64,000 bases of DNA. It comes from Paenibacillus xylanivorans. Its GTDB lineage: Bacteria; Bacillota; Bacilli; Paenibacillales; Paenibacillaceae. The notes under the pieces were generated by a model that was not told the origin of the DNA, ran no database searches, and saw nothing but the letters and a program-made list of their open reading frames with translations. The stretch spans positions 413,822 to 477,821 of the forward strand of contig NZ_LITU01000053.1 of NCBI RefSeq assembly GCF_001280595.1. The letters are read 5' to 3'. Below, piece after piece: positions 1 to 11,273 of this stretch. The stretch's first letter is position 1. Each line of letters begins with the position of its first letter. The translations under genes and the position numbers were made by a program.

Positions 1-965
1 TAAGGTTCGAGGGTATTTGAGAACTTTCGGGAGGTTACGCGATTAACCATATAAATACCGATCGACACGAACAGCAATGCGATCAGATTTTTTAGTTCCA
101 TAATCGTTTCTCCCAAAAACAACGCCGAGAGCAGTGTTCCAAACACAGGGATAAGGAAGTTATAAACGGATACTTTCCCCACTTTGTTGTATTTCAGCAG
201 CAGATTCCACAAGCAAAATGCGGCTGACGAAAGTAAAACTAAATAAATCAAGATACCCGTTGATTCAAATGTAAAATGCGTAACCCTGCCGCCAAGCAGG
301 AGGCCCAGTAGGGTGAGTGCCAGTCCGCCGACAAACAGGCTAACACCGGTAATAACCAGAACGTCGATCGAGCCAGTTAAGTGTTTTGCATAAATGGCCG
401 TAATGGAAAAAATAAGAGCCGCAATAATAACGAAACCTTCACCTGTGAGAGAGAAGGAGAACTCCAGCAGATCAGAGTGGAAATTAACAATAATTACGCC
501 AATAAATCCTAGCAAACAGCCGACTACTTTATTTTTGCTCAGTTTATCATTTTTGTATAGAAAATGAGCTAGAACAACACTGAAAAAGGTCGTTGTCGCA
601 TTCATAATCGAACCTTTGACACCTGTTATATTGGCTACACCTACATAAAAAAACATATACTGCAGACCCGTTTGGAACACGCCAAGCAATATTAAGCTTG
701 AAAATTGTCGTCCAGACAGCTCAAATTTTCGTTTAGTAATGACACGAAACAAGAACAGGAGCAGTAATCCAGCTAAAACAAATCGATAACCCGCAAATAC
801 AAATTTTGATGGAATATCTTCTGGCAGGATGTCAAAAGCAATATATCCAAGCTTAATAAAAGGGTAGGCACTTCCCCATAACAAGCAACATATACTTGCA
901 ACTAGCGTTACAAATAAAGGGTCGCTAAATTTGATCGGTTTCTCCATTGCTTTTATTTCATTCAC
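1..965 (-). CDS. DMT-family (EamA) exporter, 3' end outside window
   Basis: Read on the minus strand, an uninterrupted frame of about 321 codons runs off the left edge. It starts with GTG at 965, ten bases after AGGAG; an in-frame TTG at 971 and ATG at 947 are alternatives. The protein begins with a short polar stretch and then a chain of hydrophobic segments, about ten in all, in two halves that resemble each other. This is the arrangement of the drug/metabolite transporter superfamily (two EamA domains, usually about 300 residues). Such inner-membrane proteins export amino acids, metabolites or drugs; the substrate cannot be told from sequence. Because the family length is nearly reached, only a few C-terminal residues should be missing. 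No operon partner is visible. Confidence 0.85.
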   Translation of the reverse strand, partial: MNEIKAMEKPIKFSDPLFVTLVASICCLLWGSAYPFIKLGYIAFDILPEDIPSKFVFAGYRFVLAGLLLLFLFRVITKRKFELSGRQFSSLILLGVFQTGLQYMFFYVGVANITGVKGSIMNATTTFFSVVLAHFLYKNDKLSKNKVVGCLLGFIGVIIVNFHSDLLEFSFSLTGEGFVIIAALIFSITAIYAKHLTGSIDVLVITGVSLFVGGLALTLLGLLLGGRVTHFTFESTGILIYLVLLSSAAFCLWNLLLKYNKVGKVSVYNFLIPVFGTLLSALFLGETIMELKNLIALLFVSIGIYMVNRVTSRKFSNTLEP

Positions 966-1160
966 TTTCAATCTTCTCCTCGCATGATATGTAAATGTGT
1001 ACGGGCTGATAGCACCTCACTGACCATATCACAAACTGCCAGTAGCTGTAACAAAAAAAATGAAATTCCATTTCATAACAAGAGAAGATCAGAGAGGGCA
1101 TCAAATGAACGGATGTTTACCTGAATCTATTTTTTTGTATACCATGGTACATTTACCAAC

Positions 1161-1196
1161 GAAATAAAAACAGAGCCAACCTAAAGGTTAGCTCTG
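1161..1196 (-). terminator. Rho-independent terminator of the TraB/GumN gene
   Basis: The stem CAGAGC-AACC / GGTT-GCTCTG (1171-1196) is followed on the minus strand by a T-rich run (plus-strand AAATAAAAA at 1162-1170). It lies 30 bases beyond the stop codon of the minus-strand gene. Confidence 0.8.
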
Positions 1197-1225
1197 CCAT
1201 ATTATGAGCAATGATCCTACAAGTA

Positions 1226-2491
1226 CTACTTTCTTTCCAAGGTGAAGCCTTCTTTCTCCAGTAATGGAACGACACCTTGGTCGCCAAGCATATGCAGCAT
1301 GCCAAGGACCACTATATACGTTTCTTTTTTATCGCTGTTCAGATAGCCTTTAATCTTCTCAGCCATGTCCACATTGCGGTCAGTCAGAAGGGCTTTGTGA
1401 TATTCAGCATCCCAATCAGAAGAATTAGTATATTCATTTAATGCGTTATCATCGCCCTCAATCCACATTTTGGAAAGGTCATCGATTCCTCCATTTGGAG
1501 CAAGGGTGACCGGAGCAGAAGGGTCAACGGTTTGCAGCAACAGCTTTTCCTGCAGAGCGTCGGAGTAGTTGTTATTCGTTTGGAACTGGGAATCAATAGT
1601 TTCCAGCGAAACAACCGGTTTGTTTGCTTGATTGGCTTTATCGATCAGATACTGGTCAATCCCTATCTCTGATTGATATCCTTCATTTCCAACGATAATG
1701 CCCAGAATGTTTTGTTGAACGAACCATGGTTTAAAGCTATCGAAGCTGTTTTCCGGCAATCCGTTAGCTTTCAGTAATGCCGTAACCTTGTCATACGTAT
1801 CTGGGGATATATGATCTTTCAGCGTCGTGCCGTCTTTATATATACCAAGGTCCAATATATGTTTTTGCAATTCTTCAGGAGCAATCTTGGACAAGTCAAC
1901 TTCCACACCCAAGTAATCCGCAGCTTTCAACGCATTTTCAATCTCTGGACGAAGAGGGTACAGGCCTTCCTGTACATAATGAATGGAGCCAAGTAGATAT
2001 ACTGTGTTGCCTTTATGCTCTACTTTCCACAGGAAGCCTTGGCTTTCATCGGATTGATGCTTGGAAGTAAGGGATACCTGGCGCAGCGTTTGATTCCAGG
2101 CCACTTGATATCCTGCAGTTTCAGCGACAAAGCGTAGAGGCACATACGTTACATTCCGAATTTGCTTTGGCGCAGCATCCAAATCGACTGCTTGGCCATT
2201 TGCAATTGCATTCGTGCTGCCCACCTTGAGAGATAAGGAACGACCATCTTTGATACCCGTGACAGTACGTGTTGCTTTATCCCACTTTACATTGACATTC
2301 AGCTTCTCCAGTAAGAGACGAACGGGGACGAAAGTCACCCCTTGTTCTACGACCGCTGGGGACTGATTGAACTGGATTGCCTCACCATTTAGCGATATGG
2401 ATAACGCTTTTTCTGCTGCATGAACGGAAGAAAGTCCAGAGGTAAGTAAACATAGGGACAGGATTGAAGCCGTGATTTTTTTCATCTGCAT
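1226..2491 (-). CDS. Secreted TraB/GumN-family protein with copper-amine-oxidase-like N-terminal domain
   Basis: 421 residues. Residues 1-25 form a signal peptide ending SSVHA. Residues about 30-143 are a duplicated stalk domain of the copper amine oxidase N-terminal type (motif TFVPVRLLLEKL, repeated as TYVPLRFVAETAG), common in Paenibacillus secreted proteins. From about residue 152 follows a TraB/GumN (PF01963-type) domain with its two His motifs: LLGSIHY near the start and VLGMLHMLGDQG near the end. The family is suspected to be metalloprotease-like (Tiki-related), but bacterial substrates are unknown. The start ATG at 2491 follows AGGAG by six bases; a second ATG lies two codons on. It sits nine bases behind the UPF0145 gene and is probably cotranscribed with it. 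Confidence 0.85.
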   Translation of the reverse strand: MQMKKITASILSLCLLTSGLSSVHAAEKALSISLNGEAIQFNQSPAVVEQGVTFVPVRLLLEKLNVNVKWDKATRTVTGIKDGRSLSLKVGSTNAIANGQAVDLDAAPKQIRNVTYVPLRFVAETAGYQVAWNQTLRQVSLTSKHQSDESQGFLWKVEHKGNTVYLLGSIHYVQEGLYPLRPEIENALKAADYLGVEVDLSKIAPEELQKHILDLGIYKDGTTLKDHISPDTYDKVTALLKANGLPENSFDSFKPWFVQQNILGIIVGNEGYQSEIGIDQYLIDKANQANKPVVSLETIDSQFQTNNNYSDALQEKLLLQTVDPSAPVTLAPNGGIDDLSKMWIEGDDNALNEYTNSSDWDAEYHKALLTDRNVDMAEKIKGYLNSDKKETYIVVLGMLHMLGDQGVVPLLEKEGFTLERK

Positions 2492-2500
2492 GTAAGCTCC

Positions 2501-2821
2501 TTATAGTGAATTAATAATAACTGCCGTTCCGCTGACAGCGACCATGAGCATTCCTTGACGCACAACTTCGTAATTCAGGTTGACACCGATTACGGCATTG
2601 GCACCCATCTGTGAGGCTTGCTGTGTCATTTCTTCAAATGCAGCATCTCTTGCTTCTTTTAGCTTGTTTTCATAGGTTCGAGAACGCCCGCCTACAAGAT
2701 CTCTAAATGAAGCGAGAAAGTCTCTCCCCACATTCGCAGCGATGATGACTTCACCAGTTGCAACGCCGATATACTGCCTTACTGGGGAACCTTCAACAAT
2801 TGCTGTTGTTGTAATAATCAA
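2501..2821 (-). CDS. UPF0145 / YbjQ-family protein (TTG start)
   Basis: 106 residues when begun at TTG 2821. The longer frame back to 2935 is rejected: AGGAGG lies at the correct distance (about seven bases) before the TTG, and the resulting N-terminus, (M)IITTTAIVEG, is exactly where YbjQ-family proteins start. Other family marks are YIGVATGEVIIAANV, VGGRSRTYE, QMGANAVIGVNLNYE and the terminal VSGTAVII. YbjQ proteins (PF01906, about 105 residues) form pentameric rings and have been suggested to bind heavy metals; the function is not settled. First gene of a two-gene minus-strand operon with the TraB/GumN gene. Confidence 0.9.
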   Translation of the reverse strand: MIITTTAIVEGSPVRQYIGVATGEVIIAANVGRDFLASFRDLVGGRSRTYENKLKEARDAAFEEMTQQASQMGANAVIGVNLNYEVVRQGMLMVAVSGTAVIINSL

Positions 2822-2890
2822 ATCGTTTCCTCCTAAAACAAAATAGATTTGTCGCGGTTTCTCACTTCCAATGCTAACAGCGTTACTGAA

Positions 2891-2951
2891 ACAGAGCCTA
2901 AACGCGTTGATGAACAATCGCTTAAGTTTGCTCAAGCTGTTTAGGTTCTGT
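2891..2951. promoter_or_regulatory. Inverted repeat in the divergent UPF0145 / response-regulator promoter region
   Basis: ACAGAGCCTAAAC (2891-2903) and GTTTAGGTTCTGT (2939-2951) are inverted copies with one mismatch in 13. They lie between the minus-strand UPF0145 start (2821) and the plus-strand response regulator start (2988). An extended -10-like TGAGTATGCT follows at 2957-2966. Position fits an operator for one or both genes; which protein binds is not known. Confidence 0.4.
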
Positions 2952-2987
2952 TAATGTGAGTATGCTACTATGAAATGGGTGAAAACG

Positions 2988-3722
2988 ATGACCAATCAAA
3001 ATGATATTAAAATCGCAATTGTCGACGACGAACCCTCGATTGTCACCATGCTGCAAATGGTGCTTCGCAGGGCAGGGTTTCATCAGCTGTACGATGCTTC
3101 CACCTGTGCGGAAGCTCTCCATCTGGTACAGCGCGTTGCCCCGGATATCGTCCTGCTCGATATTACGCTCCCAGACGGGAGCGGTCTGGAGCTCTGCTCC
3201 AAGCTCCGTGAATACGGAAATCCGCATATTTTGTTTCTGACAGCTAAGGCATCCGATCTAGATGTGCTGAGGGGATTCGCCATGGGCGGGGATGATTATA
3301 TTACCAAGCCCTTCAATCCTTTGGAGGTAGCTGCGAGAATACAGGCACGTATACGCCGTTTGGAGTCAGAAGCTCCAACTGCAAATCAGGTGAAACGTCC
3401 TGAACCGGGGATATACCGATTCGGTCGCTTCATCATCAACGAGGCGGAAGGGGAGTTACTCGTGGAGGGACAGCCCGTTCCTTGCCCTGCACAAGTCTTC
3501 CATCTGCTGCTGCACTTCTGCAAGTTTCCGGGGGTCGTATTTTCCAAAACACAGCTCTACGATCAGGTGTGGGGGATCAACGGACAGGGAGATGACTCGA
3601 CGGTAATGGTACACATTCGGCGCATACGAGAGAAGATCGAGATCGATCCAGGGAATCCAAAGCTGCTGCTGACTGTACGTGGGCTCGGCTACAAGCTGTC
3701 AAAGGAGTTTCAGGAGCTATGA
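2988..3722 (+). CDS. OmpR/PhoB-family response regulator
   Basis: 244 residues from ATG 2988, five bases after GGGTGA; an upstream in-frame ATG at 2970 has no ribosome binding site. The receiver domain (residues 6-120) has the acidic pair D13-D14, the phospho-acceptor D58 (LLDITLPDG), T85 and K107. The C-terminal winged helix (about 140-240) contains the usual VMVHIRRIREKI and TVRGLGYKL. It should bind DNA as a dimer after phosphorylation by the kinase encoded next, whose start codon overlaps its stop (ATGA). No target transporter lies beside the pair, so the regulon is not evident. Confidence 0.93.
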   Translation: MTNQNDIKIAIVDDEPSIVTMLQMVLRRAGFHQLYDASTCAEALHLVQRVAPDIVLLDITLPDGSGLELCSKLREYGNPHILFLTAKASDLDVLRGFAMGGDDYITKPFNPLEVAARIQARIRRLESEAPTANQVKRPEPGIYRFGRFIINEAEGELLVEGQPVPCPAQVFHLLLHFCKFPGVVFSKTQLYDQVWGINGQGDDSTVMVHIRRIREKIEIDPGNPKLLLTVRGLGYKLSKEFQEL

Positions 3723-5458
3723 AGATACAACAGCGCATATCTTTCCACTTCACGTATCAATTGATCTTTTATGCCCTGATTATTCTGGCCATTACTCTCG
3801 TTGCTTGCATTATATTTTTTCAAAACACGACAAATAGTGAGCTGCGCCGGAACTTTCCGGTTGGCGCCTTGCAACTGATTGCTCAGGAAGCTTCTTCTAA
3901 GGACGGGACGATTCAGATTTCCCCCAAGTGGAATAAGCTCATTGAGGAAAAAGGAATGTGGATGCAGGTTGTAAATGCCGAAGGAGAGGTCATCTACAAA
4001 GTAAATACAAACTCGCATGATGAACTGTCGGCTTCGTATTCTGTTGCCCAACTTCTTGATATTCAGGAGACAAGGACACTTGGGACGTATGCCGTTCAAA
4101 CTCATCTGAATTTTGCTTTTAATGTGCCGGTTCTGTACATCCTTGGATACCAAAATCCTGACCTTGACCAGCTCATGACCTGGTTTGACGCTTACGGGCA
4201 GCAGGGGATGGTATCTGGCGAAAAGGTTTCCTTTCTGGATCAGCAACTGCGTGAAACGGGCAGCTATCTGCAGGTAATCAACTCCGCGGGTCATACCGAG
4301 CAAGCTATCGGCGATGGAACATACTTGCAGAAGGGGTACCGTCCACTGGACATTTTGGCGATTCAGCAATCGCCGAGCAACTATGATACGAATATTGTCG
4401 CCCATCGTGACGAGCTCAGCGGAATGACCTGGATCCTTTATACGCCCAATCCAACGGGAGATCCTTTGAAACATCCGGCGATGGATACGGCAACGCGCGG
4501 ACTCATATGGTTTGCAGGCCTAGCTCTGCTCTTGGCAGTACCCTTATCGATCTGGCATGGCTATCGTTACGGTCAGCCGCTTATTTTGTTCGCAGGCTGG
4601 TTTGAACGGATGGGTCGTGGGCAGTACGATCAGGTTCTCACCGCCAAGGACAAGCGCAAGATTTTCCGCCCCAATGGCACGATGCGAAACCGCTACAGGC
4701 TCTATAAGGAGGTCATTGAATCCTTCTATCGAATGGCTGATCAATTGGCCCAAACCGAGAAGGAGCGTGAGAGGCTGGAGAAAGAGCAAAGGGAGTGGAT
4801 GTCAGGAATTTCGCATGATCTGCGCACGCCTCTGTCCACCATACAAGGTTATGGATATATGCTGGAGAGCTTACCGGAACAATGGAGCCAAGAGGAGATG
4901 CGAACCATGGGATCGACGATCCGGGAAAAGGGGGATTATATGCTTGAGCTGATCTCTGACTTTTCCATGATCCATCAACTCAAGCAAGGCGACTCAATGA
5001 TGCAGCTTCGGAAGATCGATTTGGTAGAGTTGGTGCGCTGCTCCGTATTGAAGTACGTTAACGACGTTACCCTGTCTGAGTACCAGTTTCATTACGTCGG
5101 AGAGGATCGTCCTCTATGGGTTCAGGCTGATGAAACCTGGCTGCTGCGGTTAATGGATAACTTGCTTTCCAACGCAGTGAAGCATAACCCGTCAGGCGTG
5201 AATGTTACCGTCTCCATCGGCAGAATGAACGATAAGGCATGCATACGTGTATTGGATAATGGCAAAGGCATGGACGAGGAAACGTTGCAGCATTTGTTCA
5301 ATCGCTATTATCGGGGAACGAATACAGAAGAATCAACGGCTGGCTCTGGACTCGGGATGAGCATCGCCAAAACGATCGTGGAAGCGCACGGCGGAGAAAT
5401 CCATGTACAATCCAAAGTGTGGCAAGGTACAAAAATTGAGATTTTGTTACCCTGTTGA
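3719..5458 (+). CDS. Membrane sensor histidine kinase
   Basis: 579 residues. Transmembrane segments near 12-34 and 261-282 enclose an extracytoplasmic sensor region of about 225 residues. A HAMP-like linker and a coiled coil (QTEKERERLEKEQREW) lead to the phospho-acceptor motif SHDLRTPLS with H366. The ATPase part has an N box (NLLSNAVKHNP), G1 (DNGKGMD), F (RYYRG) and G2 (GSGLGMSIAK). It is translationally coupled to the response regulator by a 4-nt overlap. The sensor domain is not one I recognise, so the signal is unknown. Confidence 0.92.
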   Translation: MKIQQRISFHFTYQLIFYALIILAITLVACIIFFQNTTNSELRRNFPVGALQLIAQEASSKDGTIQISPKWNKLIEEKGMWMQVVNAEGEVIYKVNTNSHDELSASYSVAQLLDIQETRTLGTYAVQTHLNFAFNVPVLYILGYQNPDLDQLMTWFDAYGQQGMVSGEKVSFLDQQLRETGSYLQVINSAGHTEQAIGDGTYLQKGYRPLDILAIQQSPSNYDTNIVAHRDELSGMTWILYTPNPTGDPLKHPAMDTATRGLIWFAGLALLLAVPLSIWHGYRYGQPLILFAGWFERMGRGQYDQVLTAKDKRKIFRPNGTMRNRYRLYKEVIESFYRMADQLAQTEKERERLEKEQREWMSGISHDLRTPLSTIQGYGYMLESLPEQWSQEEMRTMGSTIREKGDYMLELISDFSMIHQLKQGDSMMQLRKIDLVELVRCSVLKYVNDVTLSEYQFHYVGEDRPLWVQADETWLLRLMDNLLSNAVKHNPSGVNVTVSIGRMNDKACIRVLDNGKGMDEETLQHLFNRYYRGTNTEESTAGSGLGMSIAKTIVEAHGGEIHVQSKVWQGTKIEILLPC

Positions 5459-5493
5459 AATTTTAACCGTCCTGGGAAAATGCCATTACAGAA

Positions 5494-5533
5494 AAAGCAG
5501 CCCAACCTCATTTGAGGGCAGGTTGCTTTTTTG
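5494..5533 (+). terminator. Terminator of the two-component operon
   Basis: The imperfect stem AGCAGCCCAACCTC / GAGGGCAGGTTGCT is followed by TTTTTT, about 35 bases after the kinase stop codon. Confidence 0.65.
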
Positions 5534-5628
5534 TTGGCTTCTACATCTGTGATACATAACATGCTGCACGACAGTAATCTGGTTGAGGAGAGCCATGTTT
5601 CTAAAGGATTAATATTATTTGAAATCAA

Positions 5629-5693
5629 AAAAGAACCTGGGTAATTATCCCAGGTTCTTCGATATTGTATATAAACAAACACAATGATATAAT
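5629..5693 (+). promoter_or_regulatory. Perfect inverted repeat and likely rph promoter
   Basis: The 358-base gap between the kinase and rph holds, besides the terminator, a perfect repeat AAGAACCTGGG / CCCAGGTTCTT (arms separated by seven bases, 5635-5663). It is followed at once by TTGTAT (5665-5670), 17 bases, then TATAAT (5688-5693), a plausible sigma-A promoter. This gives an untranslated leader of about 117 bases with an eight-T run near 5780 but no clear hairpin before it. The repeat abuts the -35 box and could be an operator; on the minus strand it would also read as a terminator (T-run). The actinobacterial rifampin-associated element was not found. Confidence 0.5.
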
Positions 5694-5804
5694 CAGATTA
5701 CATTTCTTTTGATGTAGAAGACATAAATATCTTATCTTATATTTAAATCTTATCATGGCGGTAAACTCTTTGTCAAATGTTTTTTTTCTCAATTTATTGG
5801 TTAG

Positions 5805-8432
<2,628 letters not shown>

Positions 8433-8460
8433 TGGTGCATGGATTAAAATTGTATAGTAA

Positions 8461-8500
8461 ACGACCGTACATCAGACCTGATGTGCGGTCGTTTTTATTT
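8461..8500 (+). terminator. Strong terminator of rph
   Basis: The stem ACGACCGTACATCAG / CTGATGTGCGGTCGT, two-base loop, is followed by TTTTATTTT. Confidence 0.9.
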
Positions 8501-8532
8501 TCAAAGCAACAACGGTTACTTATCGTACCCAT

Positions 8533-8958
8533 CTAATTACTAATCAGAGCACTTAATTCTGCCGTAAAGACCTTTTCATTATTTTGATTAAAAGTAGTGA
8601 GTAATACGGTGACGATTCCACCATAATTCCTTTTTGGAGCTAAATCAATTACTTCTGCTAGAACACTGATCTTATCGTCTGGGAACACAGGTTTTATAAA
8701 CTTTATGTTATTCATACCGGTTCCTGCTACAATGTCTTCTCCGTATTTCCCGAGTTCGACCCATAGTTTGAAGGACATACTCATCGTCTGCATACCTGAA
8801 GCAATGAGGCTGCCGAAGCGGCCTTCTTTGGCTTTTGCTTCATCTACATGCATATATTGCGGATCATAAGTTTTCGCAAAATCAATAATATCCTTCTTTG
8901 ACAATTGGATAGAATCTGTTCTGTAGTACTCACCTATAACATAATCGTTAAATTTCAT
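8533..8958 (-). CDS. MaoC-like hotdog-fold (R)-hydratase
   Basis: 141 residues from ATG 8958, which follows GGAGG by ten bases; an in-frame start eight codons upstream lacks a site. The hotdog fold shows the MaoC/PhaJ-like catalytic region FAKTYDPQYMHVDEAKAKEGRFGSLIASGMQTMSM (given here only as position, residues about 29-62), with Asp and His of DPQYMH as the dyad. The family hydrates 2-enoyl-CoA to (R)-3-hydroxyacyl-CoA or related thioesters. No fatty-acid genes lie nearby, so the pathway is open. Confidence 0.85.
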   Translation of the reverse strand: MKFNDYVIGEYYRTDSIQLSKKDIIDFAKTYDPQYMHVDEAKAKEGRFGSLIASGMQTMSMSFKLWVELGKYGEDIVAGTGMNNIKFIKPVFPDDKISVLAEVIDLAPKRNYGGIVTVLLTTFNQNNEKVFTAELSALISN

Positions 8959-9286
8959 AGATGTACACCTCCAACTATACACTCTAACGGATAAGCCAAA
9001 TTCTAGGCAAGCAGTGTCACCTGAAATATGTATCTTAATGTACTATTATAATCAATCGAGGTTGCATAAAACTATTCAATTTTTTAGTGCCAAATCAAGT
9101 ATTTAGAAGGATCAGCATTAACCGACTGAGTAAAAATTTGATTATAATTCATATTGAATAGTATTGTGAATATAGAATTTTCAAAGATAATTTATATCCT
9201 ATTTATATAAATTAGATAATCCTACATATGTTATTCGGGATTTGTGTATTTTCATTTTTGATAGTCCTTGCTACACTATTTTTATC

Positions 9287-9305
9287 GATAATGATAATCA
9301 TTATT
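9287..9305 (+). promoter_or_regulatory. Fur box in front of the MFS exporter
   Basis: GATAATGATAATCATTATT matches the 19-bp Fur consensus (GATAATGATAATCATTATC) at 18 positions. It lies 77 bases before the MFS start, just after TTGCTA. The whole gap 8959-9381 is AT-rich; it also has a 9-bp inverted repeat AATTTATAT / ATATAAATT at 9189-9213 but no supported gene. The box predicts repression of the exporter when iron is plentiful. A sister box lies at 57835. Confidence 0.85.
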
Positions 9306-9381
9306 AGAGTATTGGAGATTATTTTATGGAGAAGGGTGGGCAGGGGATGCACCACAGAACAGAACTAAAGGAGTGGAAATA

Positions 9382-10845
9382 ATGCAAGCTTCAACAGCTA
9401 CATCTGGCGCTGAATTTAAGGCAGCCAAGAAAGATATTAAAGTATTTCCCATTGTTCTAGCTTTTTTGATGAGTGGGTTCATTGGCCTGTTCGGTGAAAC
9501 GGCGTTAAACGTAGCGCTTACTGATTTGATGCAGATATTCAACATTGGGTCGGCGACCATTCAATGGTTGACAACAGGCTATTTGCTGACAATGGGGGTT
9601 CTCGTTCCGTTATCAGGCTTATTAATGCAACGTTTTACAACAAGACAGCTGTTCATGACATCACTTATATTTTCATGTCTCGGTGCTTTAATTGGAGCAG
9701 TTGCTTCAAGCTTCGGCGTGTTGATGGTATCGCGCATTATTCAAGCAGTCGGTACTGCGTTATTACTACCGCTTATGTTCAATACGATATTGCTTATTTT
9801 CCCGGTCGAGAAGCGTGGTGCAGCCATGGGTCTGGTTGGGCTCGTTATCATGTTCGCTCCTGCGGTCGGGCCGACAATTGCCGGACTGCTCATTGAAGCA
9901 CTGAACTGGCATTATATTTTTTGGCTTTCATTCGTTTTTCTTGCCATCGCTCTTATCATTGGGATTTTCACGATGCAAAACGTTTCCGAAACGACCAAGC
10001 CGCGCATTGATTTACTGTCCATGCTACTGTCGACCCTCGGCTTCGGAGGTATCGTTTATGGTTTCAGTAGCGCTGGTGAAGGAGATGGGGGGTGGACCAG
10101 TTCTACTGTAGTCATATCTCTTGCAATCGGTCTTGTTGCTCTTATAATTTTCACGATTCGCCAGTTGAAAATATCCAATCCGTTGCTTGATCTGCGCGCT
10201 TTCAAGTACCCGATGTTTGCACTCGGAGCTCTTATGGTCGCACTTTGCATGATGGTCATATTGTCTTCGATGCTTGTACTGCCAATGTACTTGCAAGTAG
10301 GCCTTGCTTTCTCCACACTTAGTGCAGGTCTGATCCTGCTGCCAGCAAGTGCGTTGAACGGACTTTTGGCCCCCATTATGGGCAAGCTGTTCGACAAATA
10401 TGGACCCAAATGGATCGTCCTTCCAGGGATTGTCTTGATAGCTGTGGCACTCTGGTTGTTCTCTGGAGTTACGATTGCTTCCTCGGTTGCCTTTATTATC
10501 ACGGTTCATATTATTATGATGATCGGCGTTTCAATGATCATGATGCCTGCCCAGACGAATGGCCTCAACCAGCTCCCACCGCAGCTTTATCCGCACGGGA
10601 CAGCAATCATTAATACGATGCAGCAAGTATTTGGCGCGATTGGTACGGCTGTTGCGGTCAGCGTGATGAGTAATGGACAAGCGAAATATATGAGTCAAGC
10701 CACCAATCCAAACGATCCTTCACTTATCCCGCTTTCCCTGACTGCCGGTGTACAGGACGCGTTCGTATTTGGCATGATCATTGCCATGGTTGGATTTGTA
10801 CTTTCCCTTTTCATCAAAAGAGTAGTGGTCAATCGCCTGCATTAA
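9382..10845 (+). CDS. DHA2 (EmrB/QacA-type) MFS exporter, iron-regulated
   Basis: 487 residues from ATG 9382, eight bases after AAAGGAG; a GTG nine bases upstream overlaps that site and is rejected. About 14 hydrophobic segments, with the DHA2 marks NIGSATIQWLTTGYLLTMGVLVPLSG near the start, QAVGTALLLPLMFN (motif C region) and RGAAMGLVGLVIMFAPAVGPT. These proton-driven exporters pump drugs or small metabolites out of the cell. The Fur box upstream suggests that this one may export a siderophore or act under iron limitation; that is inference, as no siderophore synthetase lies in the window. Single-gene unit with its own terminator. Confidence 0.9.
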   Translation: MQASTATSGAEFKAAKKDIKVFPIVLAFLMSGFIGLFGETALNVALTDLMQIFNIGSATIQWLTTGYLLTMGVLVPLSGLLMQRFTTRQLFMTSLIFSCLGALIGAVASSFGVLMVSRIIQAVGTALLLPLMFNTILLIFPVEKRGAAMGLVGLVIMFAPAVGPTIAGLLIEALNWHYIFWLSFVFLAIALIIGIFTMQNVSETTKPRIDLLSMLLSTLGFGGIVYGFSSAGEGDGGWTSSTVVISLAIGLVALIIFTIRQLKISNPLLDLRAFKYPMFALGALMVALCMMVILSSMLVLPMYLQVGLAFSTLSAGLILLPASALNGLLAPIMGKLFDKYGPKWIVLPGIVLIAVALWLFSGVTIASSVAFIITVHIIMMIGVSMIMMPAQTNGLNQLPPQLYPHGTAIINTMQQVFGAIGTAVAVSVMSNGQAKYMSQATNPNDPSLIPLSLTAGVQDAFVFGMIIAMVGFVLSLFIKRVVVNRLH

Positions 10846-10868
10846 CAGGACAAAACATTGTCCACTAG

Positions 10869-10896
10869 AAAGTCGCTAATTTAGCGGCTTTTTTGT
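10869..10896 (+). terminator. Terminator of the MFS gene
   Basis: AAGTCGCTAA / TTAGCGGCTT stem followed by TTTTTTGTTTTT. The same 25-base element recurs at 63921, and a close relative at 43583. Confidence 0.88.
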
Positions 10897-11207
10897 TTTT
10901 AAGTTAAGGTCCAGCATCGAAAAGAATAACTCGGTTCAATTTTCGCCCTTAAAAGGAGAATCCCCTACAATCCGTTTACTTATTCTAGGTGGGCAACTTC
11001 TCTAGAGGAAGGAATTCACCCCAATATATCGGAGTATCTCCTTAAAACAGATGATTTTAGTCCATGATTCTGAGTGCCATCGAATGTAGACCGTTTGATT
11101 TGCTTTTGTATACATAGACTCATTTAGAAAGAAGATATATCTTGATGATGAAACTTAAATTCACGGCTCTTTCTGACAACTTGGATAAATTCCCAGTAAT
11201 AAAAGCA

Positions 11208-11256
11208 TTGTCAAATTAAAAAAAATATGATATTTTCATATCTGTAACCGGTTACA
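11208..11256 (+). promoter_or_regulatory. rbs operon promoter with RbsR/CcpA-type operator
   Basis: TTGTCA (11208-11213), 17 bases, TATTTT (11231-11236), then the perfect 14-bp palindrome TGTAACCGGTTACA (11243-11256) over the likely transcription start, 18 bases before the rbsR start codon. The palindrome is typical of LacI-family operators and also fits the cre consensus TGWAANCGNTNWCA, so RbsR autoregulation and catabolite control by CcpA could both act here. The rest of the 428-base gap from 10846 holds only the previous terminator. Confidence 0.85.
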
Positions 11257-11273
11257 CATAGGAGTGAACGTTC

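Noticed and set aside
2822..2935. N-terminal extension of the UPF0145 gene
   Set aside because: The YbjQ family begins at IITTT, and AGGAGG lies just before TTG 2821.
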